Assembly (NCBI GenBank): GCA_035535495.1
Contig: DATLQA010000272.1
Location: 1-64,000, forward strand
DNA from: DASUZB01 sp035535495
Lineage (GTDB): Bacteria > Actinomycetota > CALGFH01
Length of the DNA: 64,000 bases
Reading direction: 5' to 3'
Every line of letters starts with the position of its first letter. Positions within the stretch are counted from its first letter, which is position 1. The notes under the pieces are model-generated. The model was not told where the DNA came from, searched no databases, and worked only from the letters and a program-made list of their open reading frames with translations. Of this stretch, positions 1 through 9,747 are shown one piece after another. The position numbers and the translations under genes are program-made.

Positions 1-2
1 TC

Positions 3-581
3 GAGCGCCAGCAGCTGCGCTGGCTGGCGCTCGCGGCCGCGTTGGCGGCTCTGGCGCTGCTGGTCGCCGCCGCCGCCCTAGCGGGAGACTCGGGCACCAA
101 CCTGGTGGACGCGGCGCTGGGTGTCTGCGCAGCGCTGCTGCCGCTGGCGACCGGCGCGGCGATCCTGCGCTACCGGCTGTACGACCTCGACCGGATCATC
201 AGCCGCACCCTGGCCTACGGCCTGCTCACGGTGCTGCTGGGTGGCGGCTACGCCCTGGTGGTCCTGGGACTCGGCCAGCTCCTGGGCCGACGCTCCAGCC
301 TGGTCGTGGCCGGCGCGACCCTGGTCGTCGCCGCGGTGTTCCAACCGGCCCGCCGCCGCGTCCAGGACCTGGTCGACCGGCGCTTCAACCGGCGCCGTTA
401 CGACGCCGCCCAGACGATCGCCGCGTTCAGTACTCGGCTGCGCCAGCAGATCGACCTCGACAGCCTGACGGCTGAGCTGCTGGCGGCGGTGGAGGAGACG
501 ATGCAGCCGACCCACGCGTGGCTGTGGCTGCGGCCGGCCCCGACGGCCAGCGCGACTGGCGGCTCCGCCGCGCGCCAGTGA
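3..581 (+). CDS. Membrane sensor-kinase-like protein, C-terminal part (5' truncated by window edge)
   Basis: The frame is open from the first bases (it reads ERQQLRWLALAAAL) and has no convincing internal start, so the gene begins before the window. At least three hydrophobic segments are visible. A positively charged stretch (RYRLYDLDRIISRTLAYGLL) follows the second, and the third ends in FQPARRRVQDLVDRRFNRRRYDA. A short amphipathic region then ends in HAWLWLRP. This arrangement is common in actinobacterial multi-pass proteins related to the sensor part of NarL-type histidine kinases, and many of them stop at this point with no kinase domain. Ligand and partner are unknown. Family-level call only. 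Confidence 0.55.
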   Translation, partial: ERQQLRWLALAAALAALALLVAAAALAGDSGTNLVDAALGVCAALLPLATGAAILRYRLYDLDRIISRTLAYGLLTVLLGGGYALVVLGLGQLLGRRSSLVVAGATLVVAAVFQPARRRVQDLVDRRFNRRRYDAAQTIAAFSTRLRQQIDLDSLTAELLAAVEETMQPTHAWLWLRPAPTASATGGSAARQ

Positions 582-606
582 CCCTCAAAGGGAGCGAAAC
601 GCCGCT

Positions 607-1668
607 TCAGCGGCCGGTGCGGTCGACGGCGGCGAGGGCGAGGTCGGCCAGGCGGGTGACCACGGCGGGGAACTCGCGCCAGCTCTGGTCGGCCTGGCCG
701 TAGGCGCCGGCCGCGTAGCGCGCGTAGACGCCCTCGAGGATGACCGCCAGCTTCCAGTAGCCGAGCGCAACGAAGAACTCCAGGTCGTCGGTGCTGCGGC
801 CGGCGCCGTCGGCATACGCGGCGGCGACCTCGGCGCGGGTCGGGAAGCCGGGCAGGCGGGTCGGGGCGGTGCCGAGCGGGAGCATCTCGTCGTCGGCCTC
901 GGCCCAGTACACCAGCAGCAGGCCGAGGTCGGCCCTGGGGTCGCCGAGAGTGGACAGCTCCCAGTCGATCACCGCCCGGACCTCCCCGGCGGGGGAGAGG
1001 ATCAGGTTGTCGAGGCGGTAGTCGCCGTGCACGATCGCCACCCGCTCCTGCGCGGGGACGCGGGCGGTCAGGCGGCGGTGGACCTCCTCGACAGCCGGCA
1101 GCTCGCGGGTCCTGGACTGCTCCCACTGCCGCCGCCAGCGGGCGAGCTGGCGCTCGACGTAGCCGTGGCCGCGGCCGAGCTGGCCGAGGCCGACCGCCTC
1201 CGGCTCGACCCGGTGGAGGGCGACCAGGGCGTCGACCAGCGCGGTACTGGCCGCGGCCCGCTCGGCGAGGCCGAAGGTGGCGACCACGGTGGCCTCGTCG
1301 CGCGGGACCACCCCGTCGACGTGCTCCATCACGTAGAACGGCGCGCCGGTGACCGACTCGTCGTCGCAGAGCCCGAAGGCACGCGGGACCGGGACATCGG
1401 TGGCGGCGAGCGCGGCGATGATGCGGTGCTCGCGGGCCATGTCGTGGGCGGAGGGCAGCACTCCGGACAGGGGTGGCCGGCGCAGCACCCAGCGCCCGCC
1501 GGCCTGGTCGGTGACCGCGTAGGTGAGGTTGGACTGGCCGCCGGCGATCCGCTCGAACGCCAGCGGCTCCTGGACGCCGGGCACGTGGCCGGCGAACCAG
1601 CGGGTGACGCCGTCGGCCAGGATGCCAGCCGGCGCCAGCGCCGCCTCGCCGCCCGGCCCGGCGCTCAT
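607..1668 (-). CDS. APH-type phosphotransferase (aminoglycoside phosphotransferase/ACAD10-like kinase family)
   Basis: 353 residues. The kinase-like fold is shown by an N-terminal loop with GGQSNLTY, the Brenner motif VHGDYRLDNLIL with its catalytic Asp, and the metal-binding VIDWELSTLGDP. This subgroup resembles the kinase domain of ACAD10/11-type proteins, thought to phosphorylate hydroxyacyl-CoA or other small hydroxylated substrates; the substrate here cannot be read from sequence. The ATG overlaps the malic enzyme stop as ATGA (1665-1668), so the two are probably translationally coupled. The coupling may point to an organic-acid role, but that is inference. Antibiotic resistance is unlikely from the context. 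Confidence 0.8.
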   Translation of the reverse strand: MSAGPGGEAALAPAGILADGVTRWFAGHVPGVQEPLAFERIAGGQSNLTYAVTDQAGGRWVLRRPPLSGVLPSAHDMAREHRIIAALAATDVPVPRAFGLCDDESVTGAPFYVMEHVDGVVPRDEATVVATFGLAERAAASTALVDALVALHRVEPEAVGLGQLGRGHGYVERQLARWRRQWEQSRTRELPAVEEVHRRLTARVPAQERVAIVHGDYRLDNLILSPAGEVRAVIDWELSTLGDPRADLGLLLVYWAEADDEMLPLGTAPTRLPGFPTRAEVAAAYADGAGRSTDDLEFFVALGYWKLAVILEGVYARYAAGAYGQADQSWREFPAVVTRLADLALAAVDRTGR

Positions 1669-3074
1669 CTCCGCGCGTCGCCGCCCCGGTCGCGCCCGTC
1701 GGCCGCCTCGCGCACGGCCGCGGCGACGGCCGGCGCCACGCCGCGGTCGAAGACGCTGGGCACGATGTACTCGGGACGGAGCTCCTCGTCGGCCACCCGG
1801 CCGGCGATCGCCTCGGCCGCCGCCACCTCCATCGCCTCGGTGATCTCCCGTGCCTCCGCGTCGAGCGCGCCCCGGAACACGCCCGGGAAGGCCAGCACGT
1901 TGTTGATCTGGTTGGGCTCGTCCGAGCGGCCGGTGGCGACCACCGCGGCGTAGCGCCGGGCTCCGGCGGGGTCCACCTCCGGGTCGGGGTTGGCCAGGGC
2001 GAACACGATCGCGCCAGGCGCCATCGCGGCCACGTCCTCCGGCTCGAGCAGGTTGGGCGCGCTCACGCCCACGAACACGTCCGCGCCGACCAGCGCCTCC
2101 TTGAGCGTGCCGGTCTGGCGCTGCCGGTTGGTGTGCTCGGCCACCCAGCGCTTGGAGTCGTCCAGGCCCTCCCGGCCAGGGTGGATGATCCCGGCCCGGT
2201 CGCAGGCGACCACCTCGCCGATCCCCTCGGCCTGGAGGATCTTGATGATCGCCACCCCGGCGGCGCCGGCGCCCGAGAGCACCAGGCGGACGTCGGCGAG
2301 CTTCTTGCCGACCACCCGCAGGGCGTTGATCAGCCCGGCGAGGACCACGATGGCGGTGCCGTGCTGGTCGTCGTGGAAGACCGGGATGTCCAGCGACGCG
2401 CGGAGCCGGCGCTCCACCTCGAAGCAGCGCGGAGCGGCGATGTCCTCCAGGTTGACGCCGCCGTACATCGGCGCGAGCAGCTCCACCGTCCGGACGATCT
2501 CCTCGGTGTCCTGGGTGTCCAGGCAGACGGGCCACGCATCGACCCCGGCGAACTGCTTGAACAGCACGGCCTTGCCCTCCATCACCGGCAGGGCGGCGGC
2601 CGGGCCGATGTTGCCGAGCCCGAGCACGGCCGAACCGTCGGTGACCACGGCCACGGTGTTGCGCTTGATGGTGAGCCGGCGCGCGTCGGCCGGGTTGGTG
2701 GCGATCGCCTGGCAGACCCTGGCGACCCCGGGGGTGTAGGCCATCGAGAGGTCGTCGCGGGTGCGCAGCGGCACCTTGGAGGTGACCTCGAGCTTGCCGC
2801 CGAGGTGGAGCAGGAAGGTGCGGTCGCTCACCTTGTGGACGTGGGCGCCTTCGACCGCCTCGACCGCGGCGGTGATCGCCTCCGCGTGCCGCGCGTCAGC
2901 GGCGTTGCAGGTGAGGTCGACGACCAGCCGGTTCGGGTGGGACTCGACGATGTCGACCGCCACCACCGTGCCGCCGGCCTCGCCGACCGCGGTGGTGATC
3001 CGCCCGATACCGAGCGGGTCGGCCCCCAGGTGCACCCGCATGGTGATCGACCAGGACGAGCTTGGAATCGGCAT
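1665..3074 (-). CDS. NAD(P)-dependent malic enzyme with N-terminal ACT domain
   Basis: 469 residues. It oxidatively decarboxylates malate to pyruvate in the cytosol. Residues 1-85 look like an ACT regulatory domain (alternating strands, GGTVVAVDIVESHPNRLVVDLTC split across them), which often binds amino acids. The malic enzyme core follows: SMAYTPGVARVC, TDGSAVLGLGNIGP, the metal site VFHDDQHGTA, the Rossmann motif LSGAGAAGVAI, and FALANPDPEV near the C-terminus. It lacks the C-terminal phosphotransacetylase domain of the long MaeB type. It is followed by the overlapping phosphotransferase and faces isocitrate lyase across a 442-base divergent spacer, which suggests joint control of C4 and C2 carbon flow. 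Confidence 0.92.
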   Translation of the reverse strand: MPIPSSSWSITMRVHLGADPLGIGRITTAVGEAGGTVVAVDIVESHPNRLVVDLTCNAADARHAEAITAAVEAVEGAHVHKVSDRTFLLHLGGKLEVTSKVPLRTRDDLSMAYTPGVARVCQAIATNPADARRLTIKRNTVAVVTDGSAVLGLGNIGPAAALPVMEGKAVLFKQFAGVDAWPVCLDTQDTEEIVRTVELLAPMYGGVNLEDIAAPRCFEVERRLRASLDIPVFHDDQHGTAIVVLAGLINALRVVGKKLADVRLVLSGAGAAGVAIIKILQAEGIGEVVACDRAGIIHPGREGLDDSKRWVAEHTNRQRQTGTLKEALVGADVFVGVSAPNLLEPEDVAAMAPGAIVFALANPDPEVDPAGARRYAAVVATGRSDEPNQINNVLAFPGVFRGALDAEAREITEAMEVAAAEAIAGRVADEELRPEYIVPSVFDRGVAPAVAAAVREAADGRDRGGDARR

Positions 3075-3516
3075 CCGGGCTCCTCATTTGGGTCCGTGAG
3101 CAGCGGAAACGGCATTCACACTACCGGACGGGGCGAGCCGGCGGGAAGTGGTTCCGGCGGCCGGCGGGACCGCCATGGCAGCCCCATCCCACCGCCCTGG
3201 GCTGCTGGGATAGACGATCTCGATGGAACTGATCATGACAAATGATTGGAAGAATGGCTGAGACCCTTCTATGGTAAGCCTCGTCGCCGCGCCGGCGGGA
3301 CCGGCCGGCGACGGCGCCGCAATTGCTGTCAGGAATTGTTCGACGGAGCCATCACCGACGGTGCTGGGATTCGCCGCCGGCGAGCCCGTCGCCGGGGCTG
3401 ACGGCGTCTCCGGGCCGGCCGCGAATATCGGCCCGCTGATTCCAGCCACAAACCGCCGCCCACAATCCCGTTCGCGGCCCTCGCGCCGCTTCGGGAGAAG
3501 GAGGTGCGGACCGCCC
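3075..3516. other. Divergent intergenic region between malic enzyme and isocitrate lyase
   Basis: 442 bases between two genes transcribed away from each other. The middle (about 3210-3275) is clearly AT-richer than the surroundings, with TGATCATGACAAATGATTGG, and probably holds promoters or an operator. I could not fix -35/-10 hexamers with confidence. Close to the right-hand gene, a near-perfect Shine-Dalgarno AAGGAGGTG (3498-3506) lies 10 bases before the isocitrate lyase ATG. That is why I prefer 3517 over the open frame that extends upstream to about 3271. Confidence 0.5.
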
Positions 3517-4845
<1,329 letters not shown>

Positions 4846-4897
4846 GCCGGCGCCGCGGCGCGGCGGGTACCCGGCTCGTCCCGATCGACCATGCGTA

Positions 4898-4936
4898 GCG
4901 GCGACCCCTCCTGGGAACCCTGGGAGGGGTCGCCGC
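4898..4936 (+). terminator. Strong hairpin terminator after isocitrate lyase
   Basis: A perfect 14-bp stem: arm GCGGCGACCCCTCC at 4898-4911 pairs with GGAGGGGTCGCCGC at 4923-4936. The 11-base loop can pair further. There is no T-tract, as is common in very GC-rich actinobacteria. It lies just past the aceA stop and separates it from the NlpC/P60 gene. Confidence 0.85.
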
Positions 4937-5055
4937 CGTCCCAGCATGAGCACCGGGGCGTGCGTATCGGACGTGCGGTGATCTAGTGAGTCATTTGTAG
5001 GCAGAACCAGGTAGGATGCGCCCTGTCCACGCGGGAGCGGGCAAAGGGGACACGT

Positions 5056-6369
5056 TTGCTGGGTAGCGCCAAGACATCCGGCCGCCGTGGCGCCTGGTCC
5101 TTCCTGGCCATCGGGTTGCTCACGGTCCTGCTGGTGCAGGTGGCCGGTGGCGCCCTCGCCGAGCCTCGCAACCCAGACGGGCAGCAGTTGGAGCTGCGCG
5201 CCCGTTCGCTCATGGCGAAGCTGCAAGAGCAGTACGACGCCATGGAGCGCCTCACCGAGCAGATCAACGAGATCGGCGCGCGCGAGGCCGGCCTGGTCCG
5301 CCAGCTCCGCGAGCTGGAACGGCGCCGCGACCGCGTCGAGCAGGAGCTGGCCAAGGTCCAGCAGCTGCTCAACGACCAGGTCCGCTCCACCTACATGCTC
5401 GGCCCAGGCGACCTGGTGGGTGACCTGGTCACCGCCCCCGACCTCCCCGAGGCACTCAACCGCCTGCCGCTGCAACGCTCCATCCTGGAGGCCAGGGTCG
5501 CGGCGCTGGAAGACGTCCGCCGTAGCAAGGCCGACCTGGATTCGGTCAAGGCGCAGATCGAGGACGCGCTGGCCGCGCAACGCCGGGCCAAGCAGGCGAT
5601 CACCGACCAGCGGGCACGCCTCAAGACCATGGCGGACCAGCTCCAGGCCACCCTCGGTGGGGTCGACCCAGAACTGGCCGCCGCGCTCGCCGCGGCCGAG
5701 CTGTTCGACGAGGGCGCCCGGCGGGCGTCCTGGGATGCCTTCTGGGCCGGCGGCGCTGGTGGCCGCGGGGTGCTCGGCGGTGCCTGGTACCTGCCTGGCG
5801 CCGCGGCCCGCAAGGCGGTCGCCTACGCGCTCGCCCATCTCGGTGCGCCGTACGTATGGGGCGCGACCGGTCCCAACGCGTTCGACTGCTCGGGCCTGAC
5901 CAGCGCGGCGTACGCCGCCGCCGGGGTGGCCATCCCGCGCGTCTCCCGCGCCCAGTGGGGCGCGGGCCGGCACGTGGACCTGGCCAGCCTGATCCCCGGT
6001 GACCTGGTGTTCTACGCCGACAACACCGCCGACCCTTCGACCATCCACCACGTCGGCATGTACATCGGCCGGGGGCTGATGGTCCACGCGCCGCACACCG
6101 GCGCGGTGGTGCGGGTGGCCTCGATCTGGCGGTCGGGCTACATCGGTGCGGTCCGGGTGTCGCAAGGCGGCCGCAAGGCCGGCGTGATCCCGCCACCGCC
6201 TGGTCCGCCGGCCACCGGCCCGCCGCCGACGATGACCACCCGCCGGCCGACGACCACCGCGCCGCCGACCACGCGCGCGCCGGCCACCACGGCGCCGTCG
6301 ACGACCAGCGGGACCACCACCACGACGACGGTCCCGGAGACCACGGTGCCGTCCACCACCGCCGGCTAG
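5056..6369 (+). CDS. Secreted NlpC/P60 peptidoglycan hydrolase with coiled coil and Pro/Thr-rich tail
   Basis: 437 residues, with a TTG start six bases after AAAGGGG. A signal peptide/anchor (residues 10-36, ending ALAEP) is followed by a long coiled coil (about 40-210) of the RipA type, which usually keeps the enzyme inactive or docks it to the divisome. The NlpC/P60 domain spans about 260-365: YVWGATGPNAFDCSGL with nucleophile Cys278, the general-base His at 331/332 in IHHVGMYIG, and a third polar residue at His344 or His347. The last 60 residues are low-complexity Pro/Thr (TTT, PTT runs), probably an extended wall-spanning tail and possibly O-glycosylated. It likely cleaves D-Glu to diaminopimelate bonds in stem peptides. 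It stands alone between a terminator and thrS. Confidence 0.88.
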   Translation: MLGSAKTSGRRGAWSFLAIGLLTVLLVQVAGGALAEPRNPDGQQLELRARSLMAKLQEQYDAMERLTEQINEIGAREAGLVRQLRELERRRDRVEQELAKVQQLLNDQVRSTYMLGPGDLVGDLVTAPDLPEALNRLPLQRSILEARVAALEDVRRSKADLDSVKAQIEDALAAQRRAKQAITDQRARLKTMADQLQATLGGVDPELAAALAAAELFDEGARRASWDAFWAGGAGGRGVLGGAWYLPGAAARKAVAYALAHLGAPYVWGATGPNAFDCSGLTSAAYAAAGVAIPRVSRAQWGAGRHVDLASLIPGDLVFYADNTADPSTIHHVGMYIGRGLMVHAPHTGAVVRVASIWRSGYIGAVRVSQGGRKAGVIPPPPGPPATGPPPTMTTRRPTTTAPPTTRAPATTAPSTTSGTTTTTTVPETTVPSTTAG

Positions 6370-6494
6370 CCAGGCTGCGGCGGGTCGCCGGGTGGTTGGC
6401 GCGGCCCGTGCCCGCCGGGAACCCGTCCGGGTCGTCCGGCTGGCCGGCGTATCATCCGGGCCGTCGGCACCATCACCAGCCAGGAGGCACACCC

Positions 6495-8444
6495 GTGCGT
6501 CAGATCCAGGTCAAGCTCCCCGACGGCTCCGTCCGGCAGGTCGCTGCCGGCACCGCCCCGGCCGAGCTGCTGGACACCACGGGCGCGGTGGCCGCGCTGG
6601 TCGACGGCGAACCATGGGACCTGCACCGCGGCCTGGACCGTGACGCCTCGGTCGAGCCGCTGCCGGCGGCAAGCGAGCAGGGACGGGTGGTTCTGCGCCA
6701 CTCCGCCGCCCACGTGCTCGCCCAGGCGGTGACCGACCTGTACCCCCGGGCCAAGTACGCCATCGGACCGCCGGTGGAGGACGGCTTCTACTACGACTTC
6801 GACGTGCCCGAGCCGTTCACCACCGAGGACCTCGAGCGCATCGAGGCCCGCATGCGGGAGATCGTCGCCTCCGGCCAGCCGTTCCGGCGCGAGGAGCTTT
6901 CCCGCGAGGAGGGGCTGCGCCTGTTCGCCGAGCAGCCCTACAAGCGCGAGATCATCGAGTCGGTGGACGAGGCCGAGGGCGCCGGTCCGTCGGTCTCGGT
7001 GTACCGCAACGACGGCTGGGTCGACCTCTGCCGCGGCCCGCACGTCCCCACCACCAGGGAGATCCCCGCCTTCACGCTGACGCGCGTCGCCGGGGCGTAC
7101 TGGCGCGGCGACGAGTCACGCCCCCAGCTGCAGCGCATCTACGGCACCGCATGGGAGTCCGAGGCGGCGCTCGCCGACCACCTGCACCGGCTGGAGGAGG
7201 CGGAGCGGCGCGACCACCGGCGGCTCGGCCTGGAGCTGGACCTATTCCACTTCCCGCCGGAGATCGGCGGCGGCCTGCCCGTCTTCCACCCCAAGGGCGG
7301 GCTGATCCGCAAGCTGATGGAGGACTACTCGAAGGCCGAGCACGAGCGCGGCGGGTACTCCTTCGTGTGGACCCCCCACCTGGCCAAGTCGACCTTGTTC
7401 GAGACCTCGGGGCACCTGGGGTGGTACGCGGAGAGCATGTACCCGCCGATGGAGATGGAGGGCGCGCGCTACTACCCCAAGCCGATGAACTGCCCCTTCC
7501 ACATCCTGATCTACCGGTCGCGGGGGCGGTCCTACCGCGAGCTGCCGATGCGGCTGTTCGAGTTCGGGACCGTGTACCGCTTCGAGCGCTCCGGCGTGAT
7601 CCACGGGCTCACCAGGGTGCGCGGCATCACTCAGGACGACGCGCACATCTTCTGCACCAGAGAGCAGCTCGGCGAGGAGCTGGCCAGCCTGCTCGCGTTC
7701 GTGCTCCGGCTGCTGCGCACCTTCGGCCTGGAGGAGTTCGAGGCCGAACTGGCCACCCGGCCGGACAAGTTCGTGGGCGACCCGGAGGAGTGGGTCCAGG
7801 CAGAGGCCGCCCTGCGTGACGCCATCGAGGCCTCTGGCCTGCCCTACGTGGTCGCCGAGGGCGAGGGCAGCTTCTACGCGCCAAAGATCGACGTGCACGT
7901 CCGCGACGCCATCGGGCGGCGCTGGCAGCTCTCCACCCTGCAGGTCGACTTCCAGCTGCCGCACCGCTTCGAGCTCGAGTACACCGGGGCGGACAACGCC
8001 AGGCACCAGCCGTTCATGATCCACCGCGCGCTGTTCGGATCGATCGAGCGCTTCCTCGGCATCCTGCTGGAGCACTACGCCGGCGCGCTGCCGACCTGGC
8101 TGGCGCCGGTGCAGGTCCGGCTGGTGCCGATCGCCGACCGGCACCTCCCCTACGCCACCGAGGTCGCCGACCGGCTCCGCGAGGCCGGCCTGCGGCCAGA
8201 GGTGGACGACTCCTCAGGGCGCATGCAGGCCAAGGTCCGCGACGCCCAGCTCGCCAAGGTGCCCTACATCCTGGTGCTCGGCGACCGCGACCAGGCGGCC
8301 GGCGCGGTCAGCGTCCGCCTGCTCGACGGCAGCGAGCGCCGCGGCCTCCCACTCGGCGCCTTCGTGGAGCACGTGACCGCCGAGGTGGCGGCGAAGGCGA
8401 CCGCGGCGAGCCTGCCCGCCGAGGTGGAAGCCGGCACGCCGTGA
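6495..8444 (+). CDS. thrS: Threonyl-tRNA synthetase
   Basis: 649 residues. It charges tRNA-Thr in the cytosol. Domain order: TGS domain (1-60), editing/SAD domain with LRHSAAHVLAQA, and class II core with the zinc-ligand motif PMNCPFHILIY, motif 2 RGITQDDAHIFC and motif 3 RHQPFMIHRALFGSIERF. The anticodon-binding domain ends with the usual PYILVLGDRD. The GTG at 6495 is chosen because a perfect AGGAGG (6482-6487) lies seven bases before it; open sequence upstream adds a non-family leader. The stop overlaps the HIT gene start as GTGA. No T-box leader is apparent in the 125 bases upstream. Confidence 0.97.
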   Translation: MRQIQVKLPDGSVRQVAAGTAPAELLDTTGAVAALVDGEPWDLHRGLDRDASVEPLPAASEQGRVVLRHSAAHVLAQAVTDLYPRAKYAIGPPVEDGFYYDFDVPEPFTTEDLERIEARMREIVASGQPFRREELSREEGLRLFAEQPYKREIIESVDEAEGAGPSVSVYRNDGWVDLCRGPHVPTTREIPAFTLTRVAGAYWRGDESRPQLQRIYGTAWESEAALADHLHRLEEAERRDHRRLGLELDLFHFPPEIGGGLPVFHPKGGLIRKLMEDYSKAEHERGGYSFVWTPHLAKSTLFETSGHLGWYAESMYPPMEMEGARYYPKPMNCPFHILIYRSRGRSYRELPMRLFEFGTVYRFERSGVIHGLTRVRGITQDDAHIFCTREQLGEELASLLAFVLRLLRTFGLEEFEAELATRPDKFVGDPEEWVQAEAALRDAIEASGLPYVVAEGEGSFYAPKIDVHVRDAIGRRWQLSTLQVDFQLPHRFELEYTGADNARHQPFMIHRALFGSIERFLGILLEHYAGALPTWLAPVQVRLVPIADRHLPYATEVADRLREAGLRPEVDDSSGRMQAKVRDAQLAKVPYILVLGDRDQAAGAVSVRLLDGSERRGLPLGAFVEHVTAEVAAKATAASLPAEVEAGTP

Positions 8445-8926
8445 GCACGGAGCGGCTCTGGACACCATGGCGGATGGCCTACATCCGCGAAGCCGGCAAG
8501 GAAGAGGGCTGCGTGTTCTGCGACCTGCCAGTCGATGGCGACGACCGGGCCAACCACATCCTCGGCCGGGGCGAGCACGTGTACGCGGTGCTCAACTCGT
8601 TCCCCTACAACCCCGGGCACCTGATGGTGATGCCGTTCCGGCACGTGGGGGAGTACGGCGACCTCACCACTGAGGAGCTGGGCGAGATGATGGCGATGAC
8701 CGGCACGGCGATCGCCGCGTTGCGGGACGAGTCCGGGCCGCACGGCTTCAACCTTGGCATGAACCTCGGCCACGTGGCCGGCGCCGGCATCGCCGACCAC
8801 CTCCACCTCCACCTGGTCCCGCGGTGGGGCGGCGACGCCAATTTCATGCCGATCGTGGCGCAGACCAAGGTCCTGCCCGAGCTGCTCGACGAGACCTACG
8901 ACAAGCTCCACCCCCACTTCGCCTAG
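8441..8926 (+). CDS. HIT-family Ap4A phosphorylase-like protein
   Basis: 161 residues. The HIT motif is HLHLHLVPRW, and an N-terminal CVFC probably binds zinc. Length, the PWRMAYI start and the position right after thrS match the mycobacterial Rv2613c group, shown to be diadenosine tetraphosphate phosphorylases. By that family knowledge it degrades the Ap4A that aminoacyl-tRNA synthetases make as a side product. The GTG start overlaps the thrS stop (8441-8444), so translation is coupled. In mycobacteria pgsA, the PIM acyltransferase and pimA come next; here they lie 45 kb further on. Confidence 0.88.
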   Translation: MSTERLWTPWRMAYIREAGKEEGCVFCDLPVDGDDRANHILGRGEHVYAVLNSFPYNPGHLMVMPFRHVGEYGDLTTEELGEMMAMTGTAIAALRDESGPHGFNLGMNLGHVAGAGIADHLHLHLVPRWGGDANFMPIVAQTKVLPELLDETYDKLHPHFA

Positions 8927-8943
8927 CCGGGGGGCGGGCGCGC

Positions 8944-9342
8944 TCAGCTGCCCCAGGCGTCGTGGGGGTGGTGGACGGCGTCGGCCTGGTTCCAGTAGTC
9001 GTGCTCCTCGACGACCAGGCCGTCGTCGGCGAAGCGGAGCATCGAGGCGCCGGCCAGCGTCACCGGCTGGCCGTCGTCGAGGGCGGTGCACCACCACTCC
9101 ACCGCGGCGCGGTCCCCGGCGGCCGCCACGACGGCGAAGTGAGGGTCGGGGTCCTGCTCGGTGGAGAACGCCTGGGTGATGTAGGCGACCGCGCCCGCCC
9201 TGCCCTGATGGACCGGGCGGAACGGATGTGACCGGTAGGCGCACTCCTCCGCGTACAGCGCGACGATGGCGGCTACGTCGTGGGTGCGCCAGCCCGCCTC
9301 CCAGGTCTCCGCCCAGCGCCTGGCCGCGTCGTGGACGTCCAC
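8944..9342 (-). CDS. SnoaL/NTF2-like fold protein
   Basis: 132 residues. The pattern (WAETWEAGWRTHDVAAIVALYAEECAYRSHPF, then VEWWCTALDDGQPVTLAGASMLRFADDGLVVEEHDYWN) is the curved sheet of the NTF2/SnoaL superfamily, which includes small-ring isomerases, lyases and non-catalytic binding proteins. Function cannot be assigned. The GTG at 9342 follows a perfect AAGGAGGA by five bases, so the longer upstream open frame is not used. It is convergent with the HIT gene. Confidence 0.75.
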   Translation of the reverse strand: MDVHDAARRWAETWEAGWRTHDVAAIVALYAEECAYRSHPFRPVHQGRAGAVAYITQAFSTEQDPDPHFAVVAAAGDRAAVEWWCTALDDGQPVTLAGASMLRFADDGLVVEEHDYWNQADAVHHPHDAWGS

Positions 9343-9747
9343 GGCGGTCCTCCTTGCTGATCGTCCTGCGGAGATCGCAGCGTAGGCGAGGGGCGTGACA
9401 GCACAAGCGCCGCCGATGGCCGCCCTGGCCGCGTGGGACAGGAGCATGACGTTTGACCGCTTTTACCGGGAATGGCGTCCACCGGCGGTCCACGGGAAGA
9501 TAGGCGGGTTCAGGGCTGGTCCCGGCCCAGGCGTGGTGCTGTGGTGGACGGGGCCCGAGGCGCCATCGCGGCGGCGAGCCACCGGTCAATGGAGGGGAAT
9601 GCAGTGCCAGCTCGCCGGCATCACGTCCCTGCCCGGAAGGTTCCCGCCCAATCCTCGAGCCGGTGACGGCGGGAACGTCGCCGTCAGGATCCGTGCCGGC
9701 GCACGCGCCGCCCGGCGGGACCGAAGCGGCCTGCCCTGGGGGGGCGG
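9343..9747. other. Divergent intergenic region without a recognisable gene
   Basis: 405 bases between the NTF2-like gene and the large receiver/glycosyltransferase gene. Short open frames exist on both strands, but none has a plausible ribosome site plus family-like sequence. A slightly AT-richer patch near 9445-9475 (TTTGACCGCTTTTACC) may be promoter sequence; no good -10 accompanies it. Confidence 0.4.

Noticed and set aside
607..1668. APH-type protein as an antibiotic resistance gene
   Set aside because: It is translationally coupled to malic enzyme and resembles the ACAD10-like branch rather than known aminoglycoside or macrolide kinases.
4937..5055. ydaO-type (c-di-AMP) riboswitch before the NlpC/P60 gene
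   Set aside because: Such switches often precede actinobacterial NlpC/P60 genes, but the 119-base spacer is short and I see none of the conserved core.
5056..6369. Thr/Pro tail of the NlpC/P60 protein as a frameshift artefact
   Set aside because: The frame is continuous to its stop, and Pro/Thr-rich tails are common in secreted actinobacterial wall proteins.
6370..6494. T-box leader before thrS
   Set aside because: The 125-base gap lacks a T-box sequence and an antiterminator/terminator pair.
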